Shown here: positions 1-9,245 of the stretch, one piece after another
Position numbering within the stretch: position 1 is the first letter of the stretch
Layout of the letters: every line of letters starts with the position of its first letter
NCBI GenBank assembly: GCA_026005035.1
Contig: BPKH01000001.1
Location: forward strand, 124,001 to 188,000
DNA from: Porticoccaceae bacterium
GTDB taxonomy: Bacteria > Pseudomonadota > Gammaproteobacteria > Pseudomonadales > Porticoccaceae
Length of the DNA stretch: 64,000 nucleotides
Direction: 5' to 3'
The notes under the pieces: model-generated
The model's database searches: none
Seen by the model: the letters and a program-made list of their open reading frames with translations, nothing else
What the model was told of the DNA's origin: nothing
Position numbers and translations under genes: made by a program

Positions 1-150
1 CGCCTCTGCCTCCAGCAGCACGGGGATCCCGTCGCGAATGGGATAGGCGAGACCACTCGTCCGGCAGACGAGCTCCTGGCGCTCCCGGTCGTATTCGAGG
101 GGCGCCTTGCTCACCGGGCACACCAGGATTCCCAACAGCTGTTTGTCCAT
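1..150 (-). CDS. Trm112 family protein (YcaR-like), 3' end outside window
   Basis: The first 50 residues of a small Trm112/YcaR-type protein are visible; the C-terminus lies beyond base 1. It begins [12 protein letters not shown] and has the family's spacing: an early LVCP cysteine, a second cysteine in ELVCR about 20 residues on, then [12 protein letters not shown], the hallmark C-terminal strand. Bacterial members are about 60 residues and often carry two CxxC knuckles, but here only single cysteines are seen. Family members act as small partners of methyltransferases or sit next to kdsB/lpxK in gammaproteobacteria; the partner here is off the edge. ATG at 148-150. Confidence 0.8.
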   Translation of the reverse strand, partial: MDKQLLGILVCPVSKAPLEYDRERQELVCRTSGLAYPIRDGIPVLLEAEA

Positions 151-204
151 GGGCTCCCGCGGAGGCCGAGAAGAGCGCATTGTACTGGAAAGCGCCGGCG
201 ACTT

Positions 205-681
205 TCACACCGCCGGCGCGCCGGGAAAATCCCCGAGCGCCCGGCGGATCTGCTCTTCTGCGAAACCGCGGCCACGCAGAAAGCGGATCCGCCTGGCGAG
301 CTCCCGCGCCTGCCGCGGCGCGCCCTCGCCGAAGCGACTGCGCAGCGCGCGGCTCGCCAGCGCCACCCAGTCCACCTCGCAGGTCGCGAGGGCGTCCTCG
401 ATCAGCGCTTCCTCGACCCCCCGCTGGCGCAGTTCGGCGCGGATCCGGCAAGGCCCCTGGCCGCGCCCGACGCGCAGGCGGACGAAGGACTCGGCGAAGC
501 GGCGGTCCGACTGCAGCCCCTCGGCGGCGAGCCGGTCGAGCACCGCGGCGAGCACCTCACCCGGGACCGCAGAGCGCGCCCGCAGCTTGCGGGCGAGCTC
601 CAGGCGCGAGTGCTCGCGCCGGGCGAGCAGGTCCAGGGCGGCGCGATAGAGGCGTCGGCGGGGATCGTCGCCCGCCGTCAC
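205..681 (-). CDS. recX: Regulatory protein RecX
   Basis: 158-residue RecX, the usual length, made of three-helix repeats that bind the groove of the RecA filament and limit its activity. Recognisable segments are RLYRAALDLLARREHSRLEL near the N-terminus, then LAAEGLQSDRRFAESFVRLR, the GPCRIRAELRQRGV motif and the final FLRGRGFAEEQIRRALGDF. The GTG start at 681 overlaps the stop of the DUF4126 gene by 4 nt (GTGA), implying translational coupling. It is the last gene of recA-DUF4126-recX, so it should be damage-induced with recA. The longer frame through this region is not RecX and shadows recA. Confidence 0.93.
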   Translation of the reverse strand: MTAGDDPRRRLYRAALDLLARREHSRLELARKLRARSAVPGEVLAAVLDRLAAEGLQSDRRFAESFVRLRVGRGQGPCRIRAELRQRGVEEALIEDALATCEVDWVALASRALRSRFGEGAPRQARELARRIRFLRGRGFAEEQIRRALGDFPGAPAV

Positions 682-1322
682 CGGCGGCCGCCCCCCGCCG
701 TCGGCTCCTCCCCGGCGCCTGGGGCGATGCGGCCGCGCAACCAGCGGAACAGCCGCCCCGCCGCCCGCCACAGGCGCGGCAGCGACCAGGCCACCAGGGC
801 GAGGAAGAGCGCGAGCAGGACCAGGAAGACAAGCGGGTGGTTGAGGGCCGTCCACAGCCCCAAGAGCACCGCCAGGTCTTCGCCGAGGGAGGCGAGCCAG
901 TTGCTGAAGGGCTCCGGAGAGGTGTTGATCACCAGCCGCCCGGACGCCTTGGTGAGGTGGCTCGCCGCCGCCAGGGAGCCGCCCAGGAGCCCCGCCGCCA
1001 CCTCCAGGGCCGGGGAAACCTCGCCCACCGCTCCCGCGGCGAGAAGCGCCCCGGCGGGGATGCGCACGAAGGTGTGGATGGCGTCCCAGCCGGAGTCGAC
1101 GCCGGGGATCTTGTCGGCGAAGAACTCCACCAGATACATCAAGCCGGCGGCGGCGATCACCAAGGGGTCGGCGAGGACTTCCAAGCCGGGCGGCAAATCC
1201 ACATAGCCCGTTGCGCCGGCCAGGCCGAGGGCGAAGGCGGCGGCGTAGAGGTTGATCCCGCTCGCCCACCCCACCCCGAGGGTGAGGGCGAGGGTCTGGA
1301 CCAGCTGGGAATAGGCATCCAC
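678..1322 (-). CDS. DUF4126 domain-containing membrane protein
   Basis: 214-residue protein with several hydrophobic helices: residues about 5-40 (LALTLGVGWASGINLYAAAF), about 50-70, about 90-115 and a strong one at about 165-185 (FLVLLALFLALVAW). It ends in a short arginine-rich tail. This matches DUF4126, a multi-pass inner-membrane family without known function. It starts with GTG at 1322 (GTG GAT GCC TAT) and sits 15 nt downstream of recA, with recX overlapping its stop, so it is probably co-transcribed with both. A membrane protein inside the recA-recX pair is uncommon; nothing in it suggests a DNA-repair role. Confidence 0.85.
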   Translation of the reverse strand: MDAYSQLVQTLALTLGVGWASGINLYAAAFALGLAGATGYVDLPPGLEVLADPLVIAAAGLMYLVEFFADKIPGVDSGWDAIHTFVRIPAGALLAAGAVGEVSPALEVAAGLLGGSLAAASHLTKASGRLVINTSPEPFSNWLASLGEDLAVLLGLWTALNHPLVFLVLLALFLALVAWSLPRLWRAAGRLFRWLRGRIAPGAGEEPTAGGGRR

Positions 1323-1337
1323 CCCCGCCGCCCGAAC

Positions 1338-2369
<1,032 letters not shown>

Positions 2370-2441
2370 GGATTTCTCGGGCCTCGCGTCGTTCGTGAAA
2401 TCTGGCAAAAGAGGATGGCACAGCCTAGCGAAATTCGCTTT

Positions 2442-2461
2442 TACTGTACAGTTATCCAGTG
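2442..2461 (-). promoter_or_regulatory. LexA (SOS) box upstream of recA
   Basis: On the minus strand the 20-mer CACTGGATAACTGTACAGTA matches the gammaproteobacterial SOS consensus TACTGTATATATATACAGTA. The right arm ACAGTA is perfect and the left arm CTGG has one change from CTGT. It lies 73 nt before the recA ATG and overlaps the last codons of pncC, so the recA promoter is inside the upstream gene's end. Repression by LexA and induction on DNA damage are inferred. Confidence 0.8.
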
Positions 2462-2937
2462 ACCTGCGCCAACAGACCGGCGAGCGCCGCCTCCACCGCT
2501 TGGCGGCGTACCGCGGCGCGACCGCCGGCGAACTGGTGGCGTTGGGCGCGGGCGCCGCCGTCCCAGGCCCAGGCCAGCCAAACGGTGCCCACCGGCTTCT
2601 CTGGGGTGCCCCCGCTGGGACCGGCGATGCCACTTGCGGCCACCGCCAGGTGGGCCCCGGAGCGTTCCAGGGCGCCCCGGGCCATGGCCAGCACCACCGG
2701 CTCACTGACCGCGCCGTGGACCTCGAGGAGCCCCGGCGCCACCCCGAGAATCTGCGTCTTGTGGAAGTTGGAATAGGTCACAAAGGCAGCGCCGAACCAT
2801 TCGGAACTACCCGGGACCGCGGTGAGGGTCGCGGCGATCAATCCCCCGGTGCAACTCTCCGCCGCGGTCACTTGCCACCCCCGGGCCCGGAGGGCTCCGC
2901 CGAGGGTGGCGGCCAGATCCTCGAGGACATCGCTCAT
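2452..2937 (-). CDS. pncC: Nicotinamide-nucleotide amidohydrolase PncC (CinA C-terminal domain)
   Basis: 161-residue stand-alone CinA C-terminal domain, the usual size. The enzyme deamidates nicotinamide mononucleotide to nicotinic acid mononucleotide for NAD salvage. Family landmarks: [16 protein letters not shown] (residues about 24-39), [24 protein letters not shown] and the [20 protein letters not shown] block containing the catalytic loop. ATG at 2937. The usual gammaproteobacterial order pncC-recA-recX is kept, with the recA promoter embedded in its 3' end. Confidence 0.93.
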   Translation of the reverse strand: MSDVLEDLAATLGGALRARGWQVTAAESCTGGLIAATLTAVPGSSEWFGAAFVTYSNFHKTQILGVAPGLLEVHGAVSEPVVLAMARGALERSGAHLAVAASGIAGPSGGTPEKPVGTVWLAWAWDGGARAQRHQFAGGRAAVRRQAVEAALAGLLAQVTG

Positions 2938-2996
2938 GGCGCTACGTTACGCCACCCGCAGCGTCGCGACAAGGGCGGGTGTGGGCGCGGGACATT

Positions 2997-3026
2997 CCCC
3001 GGATTCCGCTTCGCGCCATCCGGGCC
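2997..3026. repeat. REP-like palindromic repeat unit (copy 1)
   Basis: CCCCGGATTCCG, a variable GC stretch, then CCATCCGGG: the left and right arms pair. The same unit recurs near 26.7, 35.7-35.9 and 62.9-63.0 kb, always between genes. It lies in the 162-nt gap between pncC and the CoA-transferase; nothing else was recognised there. Confidence 0.7.
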
Positions 3027-3099
3027 ACGGGGGCAATCGCTTCCACCCGCCTCGCTGTGCCCTTGAGAGCGGTGGGGCCCTGGCCCACAATGGACCTCC

Positions 3100-4404
3100 A
3101 TGATCCCCGCCGCCCGCGCCGACTTCCGATCGCGCCACGCCGCGCGGCTGGCGCGCCGCTTGCGGTTGCCCGCGCCGCCGCCCGCCCCCTCCCGCCACCC
3201 GGCGGAGCGCTTGGCGGCCTGCGGCCTGTGGGCGCTCACCGGCCCCCGCCACGGCCCGCCGGTGCTGGCGCCCGCGCCACTGGCCGACTGCGCCGAGGGA
3301 GCCCTCAGCCTGTTCGCGGCCAGTGCCGGCCTTCCCTGGACGGAGGGCGCGGGGGCGGCGCTGCTCACCGAGCGCGCGGCGCTCTTGGGCCTGGCGCGCA
3401 ACGGCGCCGCCTCGCCCCTGGGCCACTGCCGGCTGCTGCCCGCCGCCGACGGCTGGCTCGCCCTCAACCTGGCCCGCGCCGACGACTGGGAACTGCTGCC
3501 CGCCCTGTTCCGGCAAGCGGGCGCCTTCGCCGCGGGTGACTGGGCGAGCGTGGCCGCCGCCGCGCGCGCGCGCTCGGTGGCCGAACTCGAAGCCCAGGGA
3601 GCACTCCTCGGCCTCGCCCTGGCGGCCGCTCGCCCGCCCCCCGAACGCCCTCCCCCTTGGCTGCGGGTGGCGGCCCGCGGGCGGCCGGCGCCCCCGCCGT
3701 CCGCCCCCCTGCGGGTGGTGGACCTGTCGTCGCTGTGGGCCGGCCCCCTGTGCACCCGCCTGTGGCGCTTGGCGGGGGCGGCGGTGACCAAGGTGGAAGA
3801 TCCCACCCGGCCCGACGGGGCGCGGCGCGGCCATCCGGAGTTTTTCCGGCGGCTCCACGCCGGCAAGGAGATCCTGGCGCTGGAGCTGAAAACGCCGGCC
3901 GGCCGGCGCGCCCTGCTCGACCTGCTGGCGGGCGCCGACCTGGTGGTGGAGTCGAGCCGGCCCCGCGCCCTCGCCCAGCTGGGGGTGGTGGCCGAGCGTC
4001 TCGTCGAGCGCCGTCCGGGACTCACCTGGGTGTCCATCACCGGCCACGGCCGCCGCGGTGCCGCCGGCCAGAGGGTGGCCTTCGGCGACGACGCGGCGGT
4101 GGCCGGGGGGCTCTCCTGGGTGCTCCACCGCGCCGCCGGGCGGTGGCTGATCTGCGGCGACGCCCTCGCCGACCCCCTCACCGGGATCCACGCCGCCCTC
4201 GCCGGCTGGGCCCTGCGGCGCGCCGGCGGCGGCGTGCTGGTCGAGCTGTCGCTGGCCGGCGTGGTGGCCCATTGCCTGGCGGCCCACGCGCCGGCCGATG
4301 GCGACTGGGCGCGCCGCGGGCGGGCCTGGCTCGAGCACCTGGAGCGAGCCGGCATCGGCCCGGCGCCGCCGCGCCTGCCCGAGGAGGTGGGATGGGCACC
4401 CTGA
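3100..4404 (+). CDS. CaiB/BaiF-type CoA-transferase with permuted domain order
   Basis: 434-residue family III CoA-transferase. The segment normally at the N-terminus (LRVVDLSSLWAGPLCTRLW, then VTKVEDPTRPDGARRG) only appears at residue about 204. It is followed by the ICGDALADPLTGIHAAL block, whose aspartate at about 358 corresponds to the catalytic Asp of formyl-CoA transferase. Residues about 100-175 (CRLLPAADGWLALNLARADDW) resemble the larger domain that normally follows. The order is therefore swapped relative to CaiB. Expected role: moving CoA between carboxylic acids, activating or recycling an acyl-CoA. ATG at 3100. The next gene starts inside its last codons (13-nt overlap), so the two are coupled. 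Confidence 0.82.
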   Translation: MIPAARADFRSRHAARLARRLRLPAPPPAPSRHPAERLAACGLWALTGPRHGPPVLAPAPLADCAEGALSLFAASAGLPWTEGAGAALLTERAALLGLARNGAASPLGHCRLLPAADGWLALNLARADDWELLPALFRQAGAFAAGDWASVAAAARARSVAELEAQGALLGLALAAARPPPERPPPWLRVAARGRPAPPPSAPLRVVDLSSLWAGPLCTRLWRLAGAAVTKVEDPTRPDGARRGHPEFFRRLHAGKEILALELKTPAGRRALLDLLAGADLVVESSRPRALAQLGVVAERLVERRPGLTWVSITGHGRRGAAGQRVAFGDDAAVAGGLSWVLHRAAGRWLICGDALADPLTGIHAALAGWALRRAGGGVLVELSLAGVVAHCLAAHAPADGDWARRGRAWLEHLERAGIGPAPPRLPEEVGWAP

Positions 4405-5796
4405 TCCGCCGGGTGGAGCTCTGGCGACGGCCCGGGCGCTTCGACGTGCGCATCCGCCAAGGAAGGGTGGGGGCCATCGCTCCCCGACTCGACCCGGCGC
4501 CCGGCGAGACGGTGGTGGACGGCGCCGGCGGCCTCCTCCTGCCCGGGCTCCACGACCACCACATCCACCTCTGCGCCCTGGCGGCGGCGGCGGAGTCGGT
4601 GCCCTGCGGGCCGCCCGCGGTGCGCTCGGGGGCGGAGCTCGCGGCGCGGCTGGCGCGGGCGCGGGGAGAAGGCTGGCTGCGCGGCGTGGGCTACGACCCC
4701 CCAGGTGGTGGGGGAGATCGACCGCGCCTGGCTCGACCGCGTGGTCCCCCACCGGCCGGTGCGCCTCCAACACCGCGGCGGTCGGCTGTGGGTGGTGAAC
4801 TCGGCCGCCCTGCGCGCCCTGGGTCTGCCGTGCGCCGGCCAGCCCGCGGGGGTGGAGATGGCCGAAGGCGCCCCCACCGGCCGGCTCTACGACTGCGACC
4901 ACTGGCTCGCCGCGCGACTCGAGAGTCGGCCGCCCTCCCTGGCCGCCGTCAGCCGGCGCCTCGCCGCCTACGGGGTGACCGGCGTCACCGACGCCACCCC
5001 CGCCAACGACCTGCAAAGCTGGCGCCACTTTGCCGCGGAGCAGGCGCGGGGCCACCTCCTCCAGCGGGTGCGCCTGATGGGCGGCGAGGAGCTCGCCCAG
5101 GTGTCCGCCACGCCCACCCTGGCGCCGGGCGAGTTCAAGATCCATCTCCTCGAATCGCGACTGCCCCCCTTTGCCGAGTTGTGCGCCCAGGTCGCCGCCG
5201 CCCACGAGACCGGGCGCGCCGTGGCCATCCACTGCGTGACCGCCGTCGAGCTCGCCTTCGCCCTTGGTGCCCTGGCGGAGGTGGGCGCGCGCCGGGGCGA
5301 TCGCATCGAGCACGCGGCGGTGGCGCCTCCCCCCCTTGCCGCGCGGATCGCCGAGCTGGGCCTGCGGGTGGTCAGCCAGCCGCAGCTGGTGGCCGAGCGG
5401 GGCGACCGCTATCTGGCGGAAGTGGAGGCGGCCGACCGCCTCTGGCTGTGGCGGCTGGCGGGCCTGCGGGCGGCGGGCATTTCCCTGGCCGGCGGCAGCG
5501 ACGCCCCCTTCGGCTCCCCCGACCCCTGGGCGGCCATGCGCGCCGCCGTGGCGCGGCGCACCGCCGCGGGGCTGCGCCTGGGTCCCGCCGAAGCCCTGTC
5601 GCCGGAAGAGGCCCTGGAGCTCTTTCTCCACCCGTTGGATGCCCCCGGCTGCGGCGTCCGCCGGGTGGCGGTGGGGGCACCGGCCGACCTGGTGCTGCTC
5701 GCCCTCCCCTGGGCGCGGCTGCGCCTCGACCTCGACGCCCGCCACGTGCGGGCGGTCTGGCGGGACGGCTCACCGATCCACGGGGGCTTCGGGTAG
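4392..5796 (+). pseudogene. Metal-dependent amidohydrolase (YtcJ-like), one frameshift
   Basis: About 467 residues once one extra C in the six-C run 4697-4702 is discounted. Before it the frame reads LLLPGLHDHHIHLCALAAAA, with the HxH metal motif; after it QVVGEIDRAWLDRVVPHRPV continues the family. Later landmarks are AIHCVTAVELAFALG, RIEHAAVAPP, the SLAGGSDAPFGSPDPWAAM aspartate motif and a C-terminal ADLVLLALP strand. The reading is clean on both sides and no stop precedes the shift, so a sequencing or assembly indel is as likely as real decay. It overlaps the CoA-transferase upstream and the enoyl-CoA hydratase (opposite strand) downstream by 27 nt. The substrate is unknown. Confidence 0.75.
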
Positions 5797-6684
5797 CGCC
5801 TCGCTCAACTCGTCCACCAGGCCCCAGGCCAGCGCGGTGCGCGCGTTGATGCGCCGCATGGAGAGGGCGAGCCAGGCGGTGCGCTGGCGGCCGATGCGCC
5901 GCGTCAGGCTCACGCACCCCCCGGCGCCGGGAATGAGCCCCAGGCGCAGTTCCGGCAGCTGGAAAAAGGTCTTCGGATGGGCCACCACCCGCCCGGCGAA
6001 GGCGGGCAGCTCCATGCCCGATCCCAAACAGGCGCCGTGGAGGCGGCACACCACCCGCTCCCCACACTGGAGCAACAACCGGCTCGGGTAGTGCACCGAG
6101 CGCACCCAGTGGGCGCGGGCGGTGTCGCCGAACAGGCCGAACTCGGCGAGCTCGCCGCCCACCGAAAAACAGGGGCCGACGGCGGCGAGCTCCAGGGTGG
6201 CCTCGGGGTCCGCGCAGACCACCTCCAAAAGCTCCACCAGGGCGTCGCGCATCTCCACCGACAGCGCGTTGCGCCGCTCGGGGCGGTTGAGCCAGGCGCG
6301 GATCCGGTCGCCCTCCCGGCGAGCGAGCACCGCCGGACCCTCTCCCCGCACCAGGGCGGGCGGCGCGCCGCGGGCGGCGAGCCAGCGGGCGAACTCCTCG
6401 CCCCCCTGGAGGGTGGCGTAGCCCAAGGATTCCACCGCCAGGCCCGCCGCCGGGGGCAGCGCCTCCACCGCCCGCAACACCTGCACCAGGACCAGCGCGG
6501 CGCGGGGGTTCTGGCGGATGTTGGCGGCGAGGGCGCGGGCCTCTTCGAAAGTCGCCACCACCACGTCGGCGCCCGGCGCCGGGCCCTCGCCCACGGCGAC
6601 CACCGGCCGGGGTTGAGCGGCGAGCCAGCCGGGGTCCTCGGGCACCTCTGTGGCGGGCAGGACGAGGCAGGGCGTTTCCACCAC
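5770..6684 (-). CDS. Enoyl-CoA hydratase/isomerase family protein, apparently circularly permuted
   Basis: 304 residues. The crotonase core begins only at about residue 118 (VLARREGDRIRAWLNRPERRNALSVEMRDALVELL). It includes a changed oxyanion segment (GPCFSVGGELAEFG where CAGGDL is usual), then CRLHGACLGSGMELPAFAGRVVA and LPELRLGLIPGAGG, and stops right after WGLVDEL. The helical tail that normally follows is instead at the N-terminus: ALAANIRQNPRAALVLVQVL and LGYATLQGGEEFARWLAARG at about residues 48-105. Function is presumably hydration or isomerisation of a CoA ester made by the neighbouring CoA-transferase. It is divergent from the SDR at 6805. Confidence 0.8.
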   Translation of the reverse strand: MVETPCLVLPATEVPEDPGWLAAQPRPVVAVGEGPAPGADVVVATFEEARALAANIRQNPRAALVLVQVLRAVEALPPAAGLAVESLGYATLQGGEEFARWLAARGAPPALVRGEGPAVLARREGDRIRAWLNRPERRNALSVEMRDALVELLEVVCADPEATLELAAVGPCFSVGGELAEFGLFGDTARAHWVRSVHYPSRLLLQCGERVVCRLHGACLGSGMELPAFAGRVVAHPKTFFQLPELRLGLIPGAGGCVSLTRRIGRQRTAWLALSMRRINARTALAWGLVDELSEALPEAPVDR

Positions 6685-6755
6685 GGCGTTTTCCCTCCCA
6701 CAGCGCGGCCCGCGGTGGCGGCCGGGGTCCGAGCTGAGCTACCATTCCCGACGCC

Positions 6756-6771
6756 GCGCCGCGAGCGGCGC
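6756..6771. promoter_or_regulatory. Inverted repeat in divergent intergenic region
   Basis: GCGCCGC-GA-GCGGCGC, a perfect 7-nt inverted repeat with a 2-nt centre. It sits in the 120-nt gap between the divergent enoyl-CoA hydratase and SDR genes, about 35 nt before the SDR start. It could be an operator, but the arms are pure G/C in a GC-rich genome, so chance is a real alternative. Confidence 0.3.
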
Positions 6772-6804
6772 GCACCGAGGAATCAGGAAGGGGAGGATAG
6801 CGAA

Positions 6805-7653
6805 ATGAAGCAAGGGGGGGAGAGCGGGCGGCTTTTGATCACCGGCGCCGCGGGGGGGATGGGCAGCGTCTGCGCGCGCCTCGCCGCCGAGCGCGGTTGG
6901 CGGCTGTTGCTGTGCGATCTGCCGGGGGAGCGGCTCGCCGCCCTGGCCGGCGAGTGCGGCCGGCTGGGCGCCGAGGTGGCCACCCTGCCCCTCGACGTCA
7001 CCGCGGCCGATCAGGTGGCGGCCGTGGCCCGGGCGGCCGCCGACGGCGGGATCGCGGCCCTCGTCCACACGGTGGGCATCTCCCCCACCATGGCCGACTG
7101 GCGGCGCATTCTCGAGGTGGACCTGATCGGCACGGTGCGCTTCCTGGAAGCCCTGCGCCCTGCCCTCGCCGAAGGGGGGGCGGCGGTGGCCATCAGCTCC
7201 ATGAGCGCCTATCTGGCCCCACCCTTCCCCGACCTGGAGCGGCTCCTCGCCGACCCCCTGGCCGAGGGGCTCTTGGAGCGGCTCGCCGATCCGGCCCACG
7301 CCGCCCTCCACGACCCCGGCATGGCCTACTCCCTCGCCAAGCGGGCCCTCAGGGACTACGTGCGCGCCCAGGCGCGGCGCTGGGGCCGCGAGGGCAAGCG
7401 GCTCAACTCCATCTCCCCGGGACTCATCGACACCGCCCAGAGTCGCCTGGAGGTGGAAACCCACCGCGACACCTTTCGACAGCTGCTGGCGGCCGCCGCC
7501 CTCCACCGGATGGGACGGCCGGAGGAGATCGCCACCGCCGCCCTCTTTTTGGTCTCCCCGGACGCCTCTTACATCGCCGGCATCGACCTGTTGGTGGACG
7601 GCGGCGTGGTGGCCGGCATCGCCTCCGCGCCGTCTCAAGGCAGCGTCAGGTAG
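6805..7653 (+). CDS. Short-chain dehydrogenase, 3-alpha-hydroxysteroid dehydrogenase-like
   Basis: 282-residue SDR. The cofactor motif GAAGGMG is at about 14-20, AISSMSAY carries the catalytic Ser and YSLAK (about 173) the Tyr/Lys pair. Between Ser and Tyr there is an insertion of some 30 residues (FPDLERLLADPLAEGLL and beyond) like that in 3-alpha-hydroxysteroid dehydrogenase/carbonyl reductase of Comamonas, where it helps form the dimer and substrate pocket. It probably oxidises a hydroxyl on a bulky alicyclic compound; this is inferred. ATG at 6805 follows a GGGGAGG ribosome site. Its end overlaps the Rieske gene on the other strand by 19 nt. Confidence 0.85.
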   Translation: MKQGGESGRLLITGAAGGMGSVCARLAAERGWRLLLCDLPGERLAALAGECGRLGAEVATLPLDVTAADQVAAVARAAADGGIAALVHTVGISPTMADWRRILEVDLIGTVRFLEALRPALAEGGAAVAISSMSAYLAPPFPDLERLLADPLAEGLLERLADPAHAALHDPGMAYSLAKRALRDYVRAQARRWGREGKRLNSISPGLIDTAQSRLEVETHRDTFRQLLAAAALHRMGRPEEIATAALFLVSPDASYIAGIDLLVDGGVVAGIASAPSQGSVR

Positions 7654-9026
7654 CGATCGAGCTCCCGATGCATGTTGAGGATCAACCGCTCCTGCTCGGC
7701 GGCCAGCCACACCCGGTTGCAGGCCAGGGCGTGGAGCCCCTTCTGGACCCGGGGCACGTTGGAGAAGTCCTGGCGGGGAATCAGGGGCAGCTGGGCCGGA
7801 TCGGTGGGGTCGGTGACCACCTCGACCTGGGCGCGCGGCACGGCCTCGCCGGCGCCATAGCCGGTGGTGGAGAAGATCTCGAAGATGCACCGATCGGGGT
7901 CGAGGCCGTAGGGCCGCGCCCGGTAGATCATGGCGTTGCCGATGTTGGGCAGGATCAGTAGGTTGGGAAAGACGAACACCTCCCCGCCCCACTGCTGGAC
8001 GATCTCCGGGGTCGGCTCGGGCATCGGCCGCCCCTCCGCCCCGGCCCGCTCGTAGAGGGCCTTGACGAACTCCGCCGCCCAGGAGGAGCCGGGCGGCACC
8101 TGCCGGCCGCGCAGGGAGCGCGCCACCTCCAGGTCGCGGGACAGCACCATGGTGTCGAGCTCCTCCACCAGGTGCTCCATGTGCTCGATCATCGCCTCCA
8201 ACTGCGCGGGCGTGGGGTTTGGAGTCTTGTCGGAGATGGGCGACGAGCCGCGGGCGTAGAACCGCCCGTGGCCGTGGGCCAGGGCCTCGTAGGCGATGTT
8301 CTCGTGGCCGAGGGGCCGCCCCGCCGGATCGATGCCCTCGTAGACGAGGCGCGCTCCCACCGGCTCCAACTGGGGATGGGTGGCCGCCAGATGGAAGGTC
8401 TCGTGGAACGCCTCCTGGGCCACCTTCCAGTTGCACGGCGCTCCCACCACCGCCTTCCACCAGCGGTGGTGCATCTGGCCGAGCTTGAGCTTTTCGAGAA
8501 TGTCGCGCACCGGGGCAATAAATTCGGCGAAGGGTTGGGGTTCCCGGGCGAGGCTCACGAACACGAAGCCCTCGAACACCTGGCAGTGCACCTCCCGGAG
8601 GCGCGCGTCGCGATCCTCCAGGCAGCCGTCGCGGAACTGCTCGCGCTCGAGGATGAACTGGATCTGCCCCTCCAGGTTCCAGCGCCAGCCGTGGAAGGGG
8701 CAGATGATCGCGCCGCGGGCGAAGGTGTCGGATCCCTCCCCCAGGGTGGTGCCGCGATGGGGGCAGAAGTTGAAGAACGCCTTCACCCGGTCTTCCGCCA
8801 CCCGCACGATGAGGATCGACTGATCGACGATCTGGTAGGTGGTGTAGTCGCCCACTTGGGGAATTTCGTCGAGCCGCGCGGCGAACTGCCAGACCCGGTA
8901 CCACAGTCGATCGCGCTCCAGGCGCGCGAACTCCGGATCGGTGTAGCGGCCCTTGCCGAGGCCGTGGTCGAAGACCTGCCAGGCCTCGGGCCAGCTTTGG
9001 GTCTCGAACTCGCTCGTCGCCGTCAT
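7635..9026 (-). CDS. Rieske non-heme iron oxygenase, alpha subunit
   Basis: 463 residues. The Rieske 2Fe-2S ligands are C88-x-H90 (FCPHRGTT) and C109-x2-H112 (CPFHGW). The mononuclear iron site follows in NWKVAQEAFHETFHLAATHP, with H212 and H217 and the acidic bridging residue E205. The C-terminal half is the SRPBCC-type catalytic domain. The length and single-gene context suggest a homotrimeric, beta-less oxygenase; no ferredoxin or reductase gene is nearby, so electron transfer must come from elsewhere. ATG at 9024-9026. Its gene is divergent from the E1 dehydrogenase (219-nt shared upstream region), and it probably hydroxylates or dealkylates the substrate feeding that module. Confidence 0.92.
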   Translation of the reverse strand: MTATSEFETQSWPEAWQVFDHGLGKGRYTDPEFARLERDRLWYRVWQFAARLDEIPQVGDYTTYQIVDQSILIVRVAEDRVKAFFNFCPHRGTTLGEGSDTFARGAIICPFHGWRWNLEGQIQFILEREQFRDGCLEDRDARLREVHCQVFEGFVFVSLAREPQPFAEFIAPVRDILEKLKLGQMHHRWWKAVVGAPCNWKVAQEAFHETFHLAATHPQLEPVGARLVYEGIDPAGRPLGHENIAYEALAHGHGRFYARGSSPISDKTPNPTPAQLEAMIEHMEHLVEELDTMVLSRDLEVARSLRGRQVPPGSSWAAEFVKALYERAGAEGRPMPEPTPEIVQQWGGEVFVFPNLLILPNIGNAMIYRARPYGLDPDRCIFEIFSTTGYGAGEAVPRAQVEVVTDPTDPAQLPLIPRQDFSNVPRVQKGLHALACNRVWLAAEQERLILNMHRELDRYLTLP

Positions 9027-9245
9027 GATCGCTCTCCTCAACGGGCCCGCAGTGGGGTTTGGCGGGAGTCTAGCGAGGCGCCTGGGTCGAGCGCTTGATC
9101 TGGCGCAGGAACGCAACACCGCCGCTGTGGCGCAGCCGAATTGGGGTATCATGCTCCCCGCGGCGGCGCCGCGCCCGCGACCGCCGCCAGGGACCGCCCC
9201 TGCGGGCCGATCCCCATCCCGTCCAGCCAGGAGGAGGAACCAGCG

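Noticed and set aside
2947-5745. Very long open frame on the minus strand (932 residues) and its partner of 647 residues
   Set aside because: Low-complexity Gly/Arg/Pro translation; it is the antisense shadow of the CoA-transferase and amidohydrolase genes in GC-rich DNA.
9027-9245. Promoter TATCAT at 9147-9152 for the E1 gene
   Set aside because: No acceptable -35 box at 16-18 nt upstream; left unannotated.
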